Of a DNA stretch of 64,000 nt, positions 43,227 to 52,954 are shown one piece after another. The notes below the pieces were generated by a model. It was not told the DNA's origin and searched no databases. It saw only the letters and a list, made by a program, of their open reading frames with translations. This DNA comes from JAIPDZ01 sp034522175 (lineage in GTDB: Bacteria > Desulfobacterota > DSM-4660 > Desulfatiglandales > Desulfatiglandaceae). The position numbers were made by a program, and so were the translations under genes. How positions within the stretch are numbered: position 1 is the first letter of the stretch; every line of letters starts with the position of its first letter. The stretch spans positions 1,550,001 through 1,614,000 of the forward strand of contig JAXHLQ010000001.1 in the NCBI GenBank assembly GCA_034522175.1. The letters are read 5' to 3'.

Positions 43227-43628
43227 TTAATTCAACATCATGGTCTTCCATCGAAGCTCCCCCCAATAGACCTTTACAACGACTGTTTTCATGCCAGTTG
43301 CCGGACTGTCGTCGGCAACCAGAACTTCTCGCTTAAAATGGTCATAAGGGGTTGGGCATATCGCTTTGGCCTCGGGGACAACATTTGAATAGTCTGAGCT
43401 CCCAATCCTTCTGATATCCTCCATCTTATCCTGGGCCAAGGTCGTGGCGGTCGTCAGTTCGTTGCTGAAGCTGTTTCCTTTGATAATACCTACGGTCAAA
43501 GAGGCCATGCCCAGCAGGCCGATCGATAGAATCACGATCGCGATGAGGACCTCGAGAAGGGTGAATGCAGAATTGTCTTTCAGTTTATGGTGTTCCCTAC
43601 GTTTTTTCTTCCGCATTTTTGATTGCAC
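43227..43628 (-). CDS. pilV: PilV-like type IV pilus modification protein
   Basis: About 133 residues (GTG at 43628; ATG at 43616 also possible). Prepilin leader KLKDNSA-FTLLEVLIAIVILSIG with processing Ala-Phe, GLLGMASLTVGIIKGNSFS, ATTLAQDKMEDIRR. The last part (TGMKTVVVKVYWGELRWK) is the usual PilV end. The cleavage residue is Ala instead of Gly. In operon order it follows fimT and precedes pilW. Confidence 0.87.
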   Translation of the reverse strand: MQSKMRKKKRREHHKLKDNSAFTLLEVLIAIVILSIGLLGMASLTVGIIKGNSFSNELTTATTLAQDKMEDIRRIGSSDYSNVVPEAKAICPTPYDHFKREVLVADDSPATGMKTVVVKVYWGELRWKTMMLN

Positions 43629-44081
43629 TCAATTGATTTTTACCCTTCCAGCAATACTTATTGTAATGTTCTTGGAACCTTCGCTGTTTTGTAGGGTAAT
43701 GGTTCGGTTCGTGGCTGTCCCTCTCGGGGAAAAGACTGGATCACTCGTATTGTTTAAATCAAACGTCACATCGTGGTATTCATTCTGGATGTCCCTATTT
43801 ATTATGTCGCCTTCTCCGTCATCTACTGTTCCATTGTTGTCTGCATCGTTGCATATTTTATATTGGTGGTTGTTGTAGAAAAACACCTTTGTTCTCTGAT
43901 TCAGCTTTACCGCCTTCATCCGGGCCGCCATAAGATCGCCCATGATTTGGCGGGCGGCGCCGTTGAGGCGCATGCCGGGCAAAAGGGACATGAAGTTGGG
44001 GATGGCGATGGCGGAGAGGATTCCAAGCACCGCGATGATGATCATCAGTTCCAGGAGTGTGAAGCCTGTGGTTTTGTTCAT
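43629..44081 (-). CDS. fimT: FimT/GspH-type minor pseudopilin
   Basis: About 150 residues from the ATG at 44081, which gives the short leader MNKTTG-FTLLELMIIIAVLG expected of a prepilin; the ATG at 44126 would add 15 residues. Then SAIAIPNFMSLLPGMRLNGA and ARQIMGDLMAARMKAVKLNQ, typical FimT/GspH, and a C-terminal FSPRGTATNRTITL strand. First gene of the fimT-pilV-pilW-pilX operon. The stop abuts the pilV start. Confidence 0.87.
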   Translation of the reverse strand: MNKTTGFTLLELMIIIAVLGILSAIAIPNFMSLLPGMRLNGAARQIMGDLMAARMKAVKLNQRTKVFFYNNHQYKICNDADNNGTVDDGEGDIINRDIQNEYHDVTFDLNNTSDPVFSPRGTATNRTITLQNSEGSKNITISIAGRVKIN

Positions 44082-44474
44082 TTGTGGATGCTCTGTTTTG
44101 GTTCGGTCGAGTTCATGCCTTAACATTTTTGCAATATTTGTGCCGAGCGTTCTTAATGGGTGTACTTTATGGCAATCAGTTTTAATGGCACTGTCAACTG
44201 TTAAGGAATTTTACGGTGTAAAATAATAGAACAGCTAATATATTTCAACCCGGTATCGCGCAGAGGCGCGGAGGCGCAGAGGAATGGGGAACGGTTCACG
44301 GGGGTGATGGCGTATTGGTAACGGAGCCGCACAAGCAGCAGACTTTGGTGCAGCCACAAAGACACGAAGACAAAGCATAAAGGATTAGGGGCGTGTAATG
44401 GATTCCCCACTGATGTGACGGATGTGCTTGAATAAGTATCGTTGATAAGTATTACAGAAACCTTAGTTGACTCT

Positions 44475-44594
44475 TCATTGAGTCTTCATGGAGTCCTGCG
44501 TGGAGTGTTGAAGAAGTTTCAAAAGTTTTGAAATGGTCAGTCCAAATGATAGACCAAAGTGTACATCTTCATCCAGCAAAAGCTTGATTTTCAT
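44475..44594 (-). pseudogene. DUF5615 PIN-like toxin, truncated
   Basis: MKIKLLLDEDVHFGLSFGL starts at 44594 and runs only 39 codons. LLLDED is the N-terminal hallmark of DUF5615 (PIN-like, Mut7-C) toxins, which normally have about 110 residues. It lies 13 bp after a DUF433 gene, its usual antitoxin. Confidence 0.68.
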
Positions 44595-44607
44595 TCGCTT
44601 AGGCTTC

Positions 44608-44877
44608 TTATTTGGGGGCGGAAACGATCTGCGTTTGCGAGAAATCGACATCAGATGATTCCATCAGTTCATTGTCAATCTCTTCCTGATGGTCAAAGTA
44701 GTATGCCAAGGCTGAATGGACCTGGGAGGGAACGAGGTGTGATAATGTATTTAGAATTTCATCGACGGTCATTCCCATCTGGTAGTAACCTGCAACACAA
44801 CGGACCGTGATTCGTGTTCCTCCAATTATTGGTACCCCACCTGCGATTTCAGGATTCGATTCGATATAGGGGTATCG
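44608..44877 (-). pseudogene. DUF433 (VapB45-like) antitoxin lacking its start
   Basis: RYPYIESNPEIAGGVPIIGG, TRITVRCVAGYYQMGMTVDE, ILNTLSHLVPSQVHSALAYY, FDHQEEIDNELM is a clear DUF433 protein. In frame there is a stop immediately upstream and no start codon before the middle, so the first few codons are lost to a shift or rearrangement. Partner of the truncated DUF5615 gene. Confidence 0.78.
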
Positions 44878-45394
44878 TCTTTAGACAGGGAATTCCAAAT
44901 AATGAAAGTTAAGGAGATTTAGACTGACGGTTGGTAGCCTCCAAATTTTAGGCGGTTGGTCCAGGAAGACTGCCAAATCTAAACCTGAAAATCGGTCCTC
45001 TTGACCATCATATAGGAAGTCTTGCATCGTGAAGTAGAATTCCGTTGGCTGATCGACCACAAAATCTTGGGGTGCTTGAAGATCATTATGGATCGATTTT
45101 CAGAAAAGAGTTCATAAGATACCGTGGGTATATACCCACCTCATAAAGTTGTTTGGTTACACTTGGGACTGACCGGGTTTTGACCTATTTGAGAATAGCA
45201 TACCCATGACGTATTACCCTCGCGGTAAAGACGCCAAAAACATCTTATCAGAGGTTTGCATATGAGGAATATGAGGAACCTGATGAAGAGAAAGTTGCTT
45301 CTGACCGAAATCTAATGCCGATATGCTATTCGGAAAGCCCACACCCCTCACAGACTGGGTCGATCGATTATCCGCGTCCATATTCATTTAAACG
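44878..45394. other. Non-coding gap
   Basis: About 510 AT-rich bases with no supportable gene. A TGGGTATATACCCA palindrome is at 45125-45138. The right edge is the 9-bp target duplication of the miniature element at 45395. Confidence 0.4.
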
Positions 45395-45677
45395 GGACTG
45401 TCCGAGTTTCTCAAAAGCGAATCCATATAAATACAGCAGGTTACAGATGACACTTTTGGGATTTCAGCATATTCCCTTCGGAGCCGCCTGCCCTCACCCT
45501 TATTGGGGCGGGCGGATTCGGAGGGAATATGGTATTCCCTTTGGTGAGCCCCCTTCAGTGGGCTGTTACAGTGAGTTCAAATGACCTGTGAAAAAGCACC
45601 CAACTTATGCATTCTGTAAGGTATTGAAAATATGCCAGCTTTAAAATCGGACGCTTTTGAGAAACTCGGATATAGCC
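45395..45677 (+). mobile_element. Miniature inverted-repeat element, copy B (283 bp)
   Basis: Ends GGACTGTCCGAGTTTCTC and GAAACTCGGATATAGCC; the core inverted repeat TCCGAGTTTCTCAAAAGCG is perfect. Flanked by ATTTAAACG (45386-45394) and ATTTAAACT (45678-45686), an 8-of-9 target duplication. Contains an internal hairpin around GGGCGGGCGGATTC. No coding capacity. About 95% identical to copy C. Confidence 0.88.
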
Positions 45678-45695
45678 ATTTAAACTAGCTTAACA

Positions 45696-47444
45696 TCAGT
45701 TCTTTATAGTCAACATCTGAAATTTTAAAGACCCACTTGGTGCTTGAATAGTCGTCTGGCCAGGTGCCTGGATGAACGTTGTATTAGCTGTCTGTTGCTC
45801 ATAATTTGAATCATATCCACCTTTGATTAGAATCATTTTAGAGTTTCCAAGGTTAATTGATTCCGGATAAGTTCCTTGCTTTACCAAGATTACTGATCCG
45901 GTATCTGCATCATCTACGGCAGCTTGAATTGAGTCGTAACAAGGCTGCTCATTCCCGCAATCTCCAGTGCTGCTTACATAAAATTTTGTTCTAGAAAGAT
46001 CATAAGCGGTAATCGGATTGAAATCAATTTCTGCGTTTGTATTTACTGCTGTTATGTCAGCCGTAATATCTGTTGCGATAGGGTCAACATCTGTTATGCT
46101 TAAATCAAGATTCGTGACAGTTGGGTTAACTTTCGAACTTTCTAAAAGAACATCACTTATACCTCCGGAGCTGTCAATTTCAAATATAATCGCACCGCTA
46201 TTCCAAGTCCGCATCAAAGCAATATAATCACCGGCAGGTGTCTCTAAAATAGTTTGAGTAAGCTCCCAGTAGGCCTTGCTATAGCTGAAGGCATTTTCCC
46301 ATATCATGTCTCCACTACCATTTACTTTGATAATCCAACCATCGTAAGGGTCATCCTCTGATGCATAAGCTTGCCCGCCAATAACAAATCCACCGTCTTG
46401 TGTCGGATAAATATCGCTACCCGATTGATACACTGAGGTTCCGTAAGCTTTTTGCCATACAGCATTTCCATCGCTATCGATTTTCAAAGCCATTAAATTC
46501 CCTGAATTAGTTCCAAATGTTGTCCTTCCAGCTAAGACATATCCCCCGCTGATTTCTTTGATTGACCTGCAAGCGTCTGCAGATGATCCTGAATATTTTT
46601 TTGTCCAATTGACGTTGCCTTCTGAATCAAATTTAACAACAAAAAATGGAGCATTTCCCGTTCCGGGGTGACCAGGTATTGTCACGATGTATCCTGAGTC
46701 AGAAGTGATCGAAAGTGCCGTTTCTGAAGCACCACTAAAATCTGTGTTCATACCGAAATAATAGCTTTTTGCCCAAACAATGCTACCATCAGTTCTTAGC
46801 TTTAAAAGTGCTAAGATGTCACTGGCAAGTCCCGGGATAGGCCCCTTAATCCCTGCCACGATATACCCGCCATCTGAAGTTTGACGCACTGAAACAGCTC
46901 TCTTTGTTTCTGTATAATATTTTTCCCATTCAACATTGCCATTGGTATCCAATTTGAGTATCCACATCTCATAACCACCAACATCGGGGAAGGTCCAACC
47001 TGCTACAGCAAAACCTCCATCAGCTGTCTGAACAATAGAATTCCCCTGAGAATCAAAATCAGAATCAGAATCGGGAAGGTCATAGGTCTTGGACCAAAGT
47101 AGTTCTCCGGTTAGGTTCGTTTTCATTACCAAAAGGGTCCGATCCTGACCTTGGGGCAATTTATGAAGGAATCCTGTAGTTACGTAACCATCGCTTATTC
47201 GTTTGAGAGTGTTCATAATTAAGCCATCTGTACCACCGTTATATCTGTAAGCCCATGTTTCAGAGCAGTAACAATAATCTGGTGTAACTAACAAACCGAA
47301 AAAGAACAACGCTAAGCCTATTATCATGTATATCATTTTGTTCCAAAAAATCGTTTCATTTTGGTTGCACTTTTTTAGCGTATTGTATCGTAAAATAGAG
47401 CTACCTTGTATGAACTTCATTGTGTCTCTCGGTATTGTATACAT
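45696..47444 (-). CDS. Exported beta-propeller-like repeat protein with C-terminal beta-helix start
   Basis: About 582 residues from the ATG at 47444 (MYTIPRDTMKF; AGAGAGGA 10 nt upstream). A signal anchor (MIYMIIGLALFFFGLLVTPD) is followed by at least seven repeats of about 50 residues with the pattern GGY.VAG...W..K....G...W.K.Y, as in delta-60/WD-like secreted proteins. The C-terminal 90 residues (KFYVSSTGDCGNEQPCYDSI, QAAVDDADTGSVILVKQGTY) start a right-handed beta-helix but end after one or two coils, so the C-terminus may be truncated. Surface or secreted; function unknown. MITE copy B lies 10 bp past the stop. Confidence 0.75.
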   Translation of the reverse strand: MYTIPRDTMKFIQGSSILRYNTLKKCNQNETIFWNKMIYMIIGLALFFFGLLVTPDYCYCSETWAYRYNGGTDGLIMNTLKRISDGYVTTGFLHKLPQGQDRTLLVMKTNLTGELLWSKTYDLPDSDSDFDSQGNSIVQTADGGFAVAGWTFPDVGGYEMWILKLDTNGNVEWEKYYTETKRAVSVRQTSDGGYIVAGIKGPIPGLASDILALLKLRTDGSIVWAKSYYFGMNTDFSGASETALSITSDSGYIVTIPGHPGTGNAPFFVVKFDSEGNVNWTKKYSGSSADACRSIKEISGGYVLAGRTTFGTNSGNLMALKIDSDGNAVWQKAYGTSVYQSGSDIYPTQDGGFVIGGQAYASEDDPYDGWIIKVNGSGDMIWENAFSYSKAYWELTQTILETPAGDYIALMRTWNSGAIIFEIDSSGGISDVLLESSKVNPTVTNLDLSITDVDPIATDITADITAVNTNAEIDFNPITAYDLSRTKFYVSSTGDCGNEQPCYDSIQAAVDDADTGSVILVKQGTYPESINLGNSKMILIKGGYDSNYEQQTANTTFIQAPGQTTIQAPSGSLKFQMLTIKN

Positions 47445-47640
47445 CTCGATAAGTCCTCTCTTTTCTGGTAACCTCAATGATTTTGTGTCATCAAAAGTGT
47501 GAGATATGCGTACGGTCTCAAATAAATGCCCATCGAAATTAGTCGTCGAAATTAGCTTACGTCGAATTTAGCTGGCTTCCAATTTTTCATATAAAATTGC
47601 AGATTCCGTGGCTATCTCACAACCTGTTCAAACTATGATA

Positions 47641-49064
47641 GGGTGTACGCCTCATATTACGTTCCAAATTCCGGGAAATGACGGTTGAGAAAAAATGCCC
47701 AGAACTGCTCCCATCGATTACTCAGGATGAGGGAGCGAAGCGTCAGAATCGTTTGGCCACCGTTGACGGTCCATCTCATCCCTGACTTCTTCATCCGGGT
47801 TCCAATGAGATTCTTGCAGGCGGCTTCAACGACTCCACTCCCAATAGGGAGATTGTTCTGCTGCAATTCAAAATAGTTCATCCTTTTTCTGTTACGCTGG
47901 AGGTATTTCAGTTCTGATTCGATTTCCGGATTGTGTTTGGATTTGCTTCGTCTGTATCGCACCGCCCGAATCACCTTGGAAGCACCGTCGGGGTCTTCCT
48001 TTAGGACAATCTTCTGTTTGTTGTACCAGGCCTTTGCCTCTGTTGGATCGCTGAAAAGGAGTTCAGATAGTTTTGACAGGTGCTCACAAACATGGAAAAA
48101 GTCCACCACATGAACGGCATTGGGGTATTTTTTACGGAAAAATAGCCATAAATCACGGGCACCGTCGGCTATACATACCGTATGCTTGAAGTTATGCTTC
48201 TTGGTTATGGTCTCTACCTCTTGTTCAAGAAGTCGTTTGGCCTGTACTTTCCCTTTCTCAGGCATACGACCAATATACACGGTATCCAATCGGTTACCTT
48301 GACTGTCATAGGTGCTCACAGTGGCAGCTGTGGCATGTTTCCACCCCTGCTGCCTGATCAAAACAGATGTGGAATCCATACTTATGGCCATTGTCACGGC
48401 CTTCTTATGAACCGACGCTTCAGATTGAATGGTTTGCATAAATCCACTGGTATCCAGAAAATCGCCAACATATTCCAGGACACTCTTTACTGTTCCCTCT
48501 GAGGGTTTCATAAGTGTCCATTTTTGGCAGTGCTTAACAAATTCTCTGAGGGTCATGGATGCCAGGCTATAACAGATGTATTCAGCCGCAGCAAAGCTCA
48601 CATAGTCGTTTATGAATTTAAGTTTTACCTCCAGAGGACAGATACTGCGGTTTGCTTTATTACTTTGATAGATGCCGCGCTTAAGGGAGATTTCACCCAA
48701 GAGGGTTAGATATCTGCCCAGTGCAAGAAATTTACGATAGTGTTTCTGGCCGTCATGGACGATTGTCTTAGCCTGTTCGTCGTTTCGTGAAAAGAGTTCA
48801 CTCAATCCCAAGGCCCCTGATTTGCCCAATGTTTCAAAGAATTGTTTTTCGACATATCGTACTCTCGCACCGTCAAAGGGGTGCTTGGCGATGCAGTTGA
48901 GTTGCTCAACTACGCCAGCGCGAACAGCCGCTATAATTGCAGATGGGACACCTTTGGTTTCCATATATGACAAAATGTACAACTTTTGTCATATAATGTC
49001 AATATAAAAATGCTGATGTGCAGGTTTTAAAGGTCTTTTTTTAAGTAATATGAGGCGTACACCC
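47641..49064 (-). mobile_element. Intact ISKra4-like insertion sequence, 1424 bp
   Basis: Perfect 20-bp inverted ends GGGTGTACGCCTCATATTAC (47641-47660) and its complement (49045-49064), flanked by an 8-bp target duplication CTATGATA (47633-47640 and 49065-49072). Contains one transposase gene. The intact ends and duplication suggest recent insertion. Confidence 0.93.
47657..48964 (-). CDS. ISKra4-family transposase
   Basis: About 435 residues from the ATG at 48964 (METKGVPSAII); a TTG at 48982 adds six. Typical features: AISMDSTSVLIRQQGWKHAT with the first catalytic Asp, VCIADGARDLWLFFRKKYP, HVVDFFHVCEHLSKL, and the C-terminal GSGVVEAACKNLIGTRMKKS with catalytic Glu and GMRW. Full length with no shift; likely active. 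Confidence 0.9.
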   Translation of the reverse strand: METKGVPSAIIAAVRAGVVEQLNCIAKHPFDGARVRYVEKQFFETLGKSGALGLSELFSRNDEQAKTIVHDGQKHYRKFLALGRYLTLLGEISLKRGIYQSNKANRSICPLEVKLKFINDYVSFAAAEYICYSLASMTLREFVKHCQKWTLMKPSEGTVKSVLEYVGDFLDTSGFMQTIQSEASVHKKAVTMAISMDSTSVLIRQQGWKHATAATVSTYDSQGNRLDTVYIGRMPEKGKVQAKRLLEQEVETITKKHNFKHTVCIADGARDLWLFFRKKYPNAVHVVDFFHVCEHLSKLSELLFSDPTEAKAWYNKQKIVLKEDPDGASKVIRAVRYRRSKSKHNPEIESELKYLQRNRKRMNYFELQQNNLPIGSGVVEAACKNLIGTRMKKSGMRWTVNGGQTILTLRSLILSNRWEQFWAFFLNRHFPEFGT

Positions 49065-49093
49065 CTATGATATATAAAAAAATCACGTTCTGA

Positions 49094-49745
49094 CTATTTT
49101 GTTGATTGCTGAACTGTAGTAGGAATCTTTGTTTGTTTTTTAATCTGTTCCAGCATTTCTTCTATAATGCGAAGAGCATTTTTTACCATCTGACCGCTAA
49201 GCGTTGAGAGAAACTCTCTCGCAGGCAAAAGATTATTTGACCGCAATAGATCCTGCTCATAATGCTGTTTAAATGCCAAGTAACTGCATACCTTAGAGTA
49301 CCCCTTTTCGCACTCAATCAAAGCATCAGCAAGGGCAAATCTGTCATACTTGTGAAAGCCTTTCATCAGGCGTTCGAGGTCTTTGAGCTTTTCCTTAATG
49401 GCCTTTCCAAATTGTTCATCAAACGTAACCAGATCTGAATAAACACCCTCTATCATTAATATCCTTGCATATGCAATAACACGACCGAATACATACAAGG
49501 TGCTAATTTCAAAATAGTGATCTTCCATTACTTCCCGACCATGTCTGTATCTCCAAATTGTCCAATCGATGCCATAGCGCTTCCAATGCGTCTTGGAGTT
49601 GGAATAAATAGAGCTTGACAACTTTTTCCAGTTTATCCTGTTTTTCTTTTTTCCGCCGTAACCTGCTTTCCAGGAATGTGCTCCCGATGGAACCGATCCC
49701 AGCCCCTATGAGCGCGGAAATTACTGTCGCAATTGAGTCTGGCAT
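49094..49745 (-). CDS. Membrane-anchored hypothetical protein, one frameshift
   Basis: N-terminal part MPDSIATVISALIGAGIGSI (one membrane segment), basic ESRLRRKKEKQDKLEKVVKL, LQDALEALWHRLDNLEI. A +1 shift near 49545 leads to RHGREVMEDHYFEISTLYVF, GRVIAYARILMIEGVYSDLV, TFDEQFGKAIKEKLKDLERL to the end, about 215 residues. It resembles small membrane-tethered helical proteins of unknown function common in accessory regions. The joined reading is inferred from continuity of the two parts. Confidence 0.65.
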
Positions 49746-49973
49746 AACAACGCCTCGGAGTTTCCTTTGTCCTAACCTCAAAATGATAACGGCTTTATGA
49801 TCATTATTGGAAGTGTCTGTGACCAGCTCGGCGGTTGACCTTTTTGGCCGCCCCTTGGATAAATTCTGTGTTCGTTATCCGGTGTTCATATACTGAATTC
49901 TATATACCTTTGACTGCCGAAATTTGCAGAATGCCATCTTGGTTTGGTAAGAGGGTATTTACCAAAATAAAAG

Positions 49974-50257
49974 GGTCTGTCCGAGTTTCTCAAAAGCGAT
50001 TCCTTATAAATACAGTATGTTACACATGACACTTTTGGAATCTCAGCATATTCCCTTCGGAGCCGCCCGCCCTCACCCTTATCGGGGCGGGCGGATTCGG
50101 AGGGAATATGGTATTCCCTTTGGTGAGCCCCCTTCAGTGGGCTGTTACAGTGAGTTCAAATGACCTGTGAAAAAAGCACCCAACTTATGCATTCTGTAAG
50201 GTATTGAAAATATGCCAGATTTAAAATCGGACGCTTTTGAGAAACTCGGATATAGCC
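49974..50257 (+). mobile_element. Miniature inverted-repeat element, copy C (284 bp)
   Basis: Same ends as copy B (GGTCTGTCCGAGTTTCTC and GAAACTCGGATATAGCC) flanked by a perfect 9-bp duplication AAATAAAAG (49965-49973 and 50258-50266). Non-coding, with the internal CGCCCGCC...GGCGGGCG hairpin. Confidence 0.9.
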
Positions 50258-50266
50258 AAATAAAAG

Positions 50267-51451
50267 AGGAGATTGGTTCGACTTTTTTGTTTGGTGATAC
50301 GACTGGCTATTGGGGTTAGGTGGAGGTATAGGACGGAATCTTTCCTTAGGCCGGTTCCTATCACTTCTAAAAGCTTCTTCCTGGTTTTCCATGTCCTGCC
50401 CCCGTTATAGGATGTGTAAGAACGAGGATGTTTGATGAAGAGTAACCATTTCAAATGGAAGCGGGTCTGTCAAGCAGATTCGGCCTAAATTGGGAGACTA
50501 TCGGCGTATATGAGTTAGATGGGTGTGGACGAGCCCAAAACTTGGAATATCCCAGATGCTGTTGACTTGGCGGAATCTGAAACCTGATGTTGATTTCAAC
50601 TATTCGAAATGGCAACATCTTTTGGTAACCTCAAAGATTTTAGCACCTCAAAAACCTGGCATATGCCTACGCTATCCGTAAGTGCTATTGTCACCGATTT
50701 AATTCTACACCAGTTTCAGCGATTTAATTGTATACCATTTACACCGGAAATAAGGGGACCATCTCATTCAATCAGAGGTTCCTTGGGAGTCCTTATAATT
50801 CTTCTAATTGGGCTCTAATGGCATTTGATTCCAATCTCCGAGCTATGGTATGCATTATGATTCCCATGATGGTGATGCCTTTGTTGGCATCAGTTGTTCC
50901 GCTGGAGGGTTTCCTGGCTTACGGGTGTGAAAGGCATTTTTCCGATACTGAGCGGACTTCAAGGTCAAAAAAGCTTCATCCAACTGTAATCGGAGGTTCA
51001 TATAGACAAGCCCCATTGTTTCCGGTGATTTTAGCGAAATTATTTAGGAATCCTTCCAAATTCGGTAAAAACCAAAGATATATAGCTATGCCCAAACAGC
51101 GTCCTGGTATATTTTCCAACCGGTGTTTTTGGTGCACTTTTTAACCGGTGTCAATACGTAAGTGCCCTCAGTTCCCTTAATTTTGAAGGGAAAACCTTAC
51201 CACCACAACATATAGGGGTCAATCAATTTATCTTTTGTCCCTTTGCAGGTGAATCTTACGTGCATTATGTTGTGTGTTGCCATAACCATCTGAAAAGATG
51301 TTGTTTTTTCTTTTGCCGTGAGATATCCGGATTAATATGCAAAAGCAACAGGTTATGGCGTATTTCGATGAACCGCTGTGTTGGACTGGCAACATAATAT
51401 TATTAACGTATTCGCACCTCTGCGTAAAGGGCTATTGTTTGCATGCCCCCG
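50267..51451. other. Long non-coding stretch before the recombinase module
   Basis: Nearly 1.2 kb with only short, unconvincing open frames on both strands. GCATTATGTTGT near 51254 weakly mirrors ACAACATAACGTGC at 57505 on the other side of the recombinase module and may mark its ends, but this is a short match. Confidence 0.35.
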
Positions 51452-52489
51452 CTATAGACTATCGAGCCAAGCCATTAAATCCCCCTCATTTTCCCAATGA
51501 AGTAGCTCTTCTATCTTTGAATCGTCAGTTAAGACGGATTGCATATACCGGATAAAGCGCTTTTGTGTATTGCGCTGTCGATTGAGATCCAAATGCAGAT
51601 AAATGTCCGTGGACTGCATGCTGTCATGTCCCAGATGGTTCATGATGTCGGTGATGGAATGGCCGCTGTAGTGCATGTCGACCGCCCGGCTGTGACGAAA
51701 GGAATGGACCGGATTGATATTGATGAGTCGTTTGGGAGGCAGAGCTTTTTCGAGATATTTTTTGCAGATTCGGTAGATGCCATGACGAGTGAGTGCCTTC
51801 CCCCGCTGGTTGATAAAAAGCCGGTCTTGATAAGGCGGTTTTGGAGAGATGCGGTATCTTCTGATGTAGAACTGAAGGAGATGGCAAGTTTTGGGTTCGA
51901 TTTTTACAAGTCGAAACCGGTCTGCCTTTCCCAGAATTGCCATCGTTTGGTTCTGGGGGTCGAAGTAGTCCAGATTCAGCGTGGCTATCTCGGTGGCCCT
52001 GGCGCCGGAGTCATAGAGCAGATGAAGGAGGGCATAATCCCTGAACCCCTCTTTTGTTTTCAGTTCAACAGCCTGGAAAACCTTTAAGATCTCATCCTGA
52101 TAAAGGAAACCGATAAGGGGCTTCTGCGTCCTTTTCTGAGGGATATGGAGAATGGCATCTGCCACGTGGCGTTGTTCCGGGTACTTGAAGCGGACCATTT
52201 TGGCAAAGGATTTGAGGGCCGCAAGCCGATGATTGCGGGTCTTGGGCAGATTGTTTCGCTCGTTCTGGAGGTTTTCAAGGAAAGCGATGGTGACATCCGA
52301 AGAGAGATGTTCCACCCTGAGTGACCTGATTTTGATGCCATAAAACTTGGCGGCAAAGGGCAGAAAAAGTCTGAAGGCATCCCGGTAAGCCTTAAGAGTA
52401 TGCTCACTGACCCCCTTGATATGAGGGAGATACTGATCAAAGAACTGACGAATGCAGGGGGAGAGTTTCATTCTTTCTTTTCCTGCCAA
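51452..52489 (-). CDS. Tyrosine recombinase, third of a trio (RitC-like)
   Basis: 345 residues. N-terminal SAM-like core-binding domain (YLPHIKGVSEHTLKAYRDAF), catalytic domain with Arg-I in YDSGARATEIATL, Lys in GKADRFR, H-x-x-R in VHSFRHSRAVDM, His in LGHDSMQSTDIYLHL with the nucleophilic Tyr. All catalytic residues are present. Its start overlaps the end of the second recombinase (22 nt), the layout of recombinase-in-trio elements. Confidence 0.9.
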   Translation of the reverse strand: MAGKERMKLSPCIRQFFDQYLPHIKGVSEHTLKAYRDAFRLFLPFAAKFYGIKIRSLRVEHLSSDVTIAFLENLQNERNNLPKTRNHRLAALKSFAKMVRFKYPEQRHVADAILHIPQKRTQKPLIGFLYQDEILKVFQAVELKTKEGFRDYALLHLLYDSGARATEIATLNLDYFDPQNQTMAILGKADRFRLVKIEPKTCHLLQFYIRRYRISPKPPYQDRLFINQRGKALTRHGIYRICKKYLEKALPPKRLININPVHSFRHSRAVDMHYSGHSITDIMNHLGHDSMQSTDIYLHLDLNRQRNTQKRFIRYMQSVLTDDSKIEELLHWENEGDLMAWLDSL

Positions 52490-52954
52490 AGGGAAAAGTC
52501 CACCAGATTTTTGCGACTGATGGCATCTGTGACCCTGAGGTATACGCTGGTATATTTATATTCGCTGTGGCCCATATAAGCGGCCAGTACGGGAAGGGCG
52601 TATTGAGGAGTCCCTCCCTGTTCTTTGATTTTCAGCAGGGTATATACGGCAAAGCTGTGGCGCAGGCTATGTGGCGTGGGCTGAAGAAAGTTCACATTGC
52701 CAATCACCCGTTTAGGCTGATCAAGGCCGATCTCTTTTAGCGCTTGATGGAACAGGGATCGGAACTGGTAGTCTGTCAGAGGTTTTTGATCCGTACGGAC
52801 TATAAGAAAGGGACTATCATCATGAGGCAGTATCGATTTTCGAACAGAGAGATAGTTTTCTATCGCGGAAACGACATCTCTTGGTATGGGGATGAGCCTG
52901 TCCTTACTAAATTTGGTCTTTTCAATGTAAAGGGTGCGATCATCCCGGCGATAG

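Noticed and set aside
50609..51144. Open frames between the miniature element and the recombinase module
   Set aside because: No ribosome sites, no motif, atypical residue composition; treated as non-coding.
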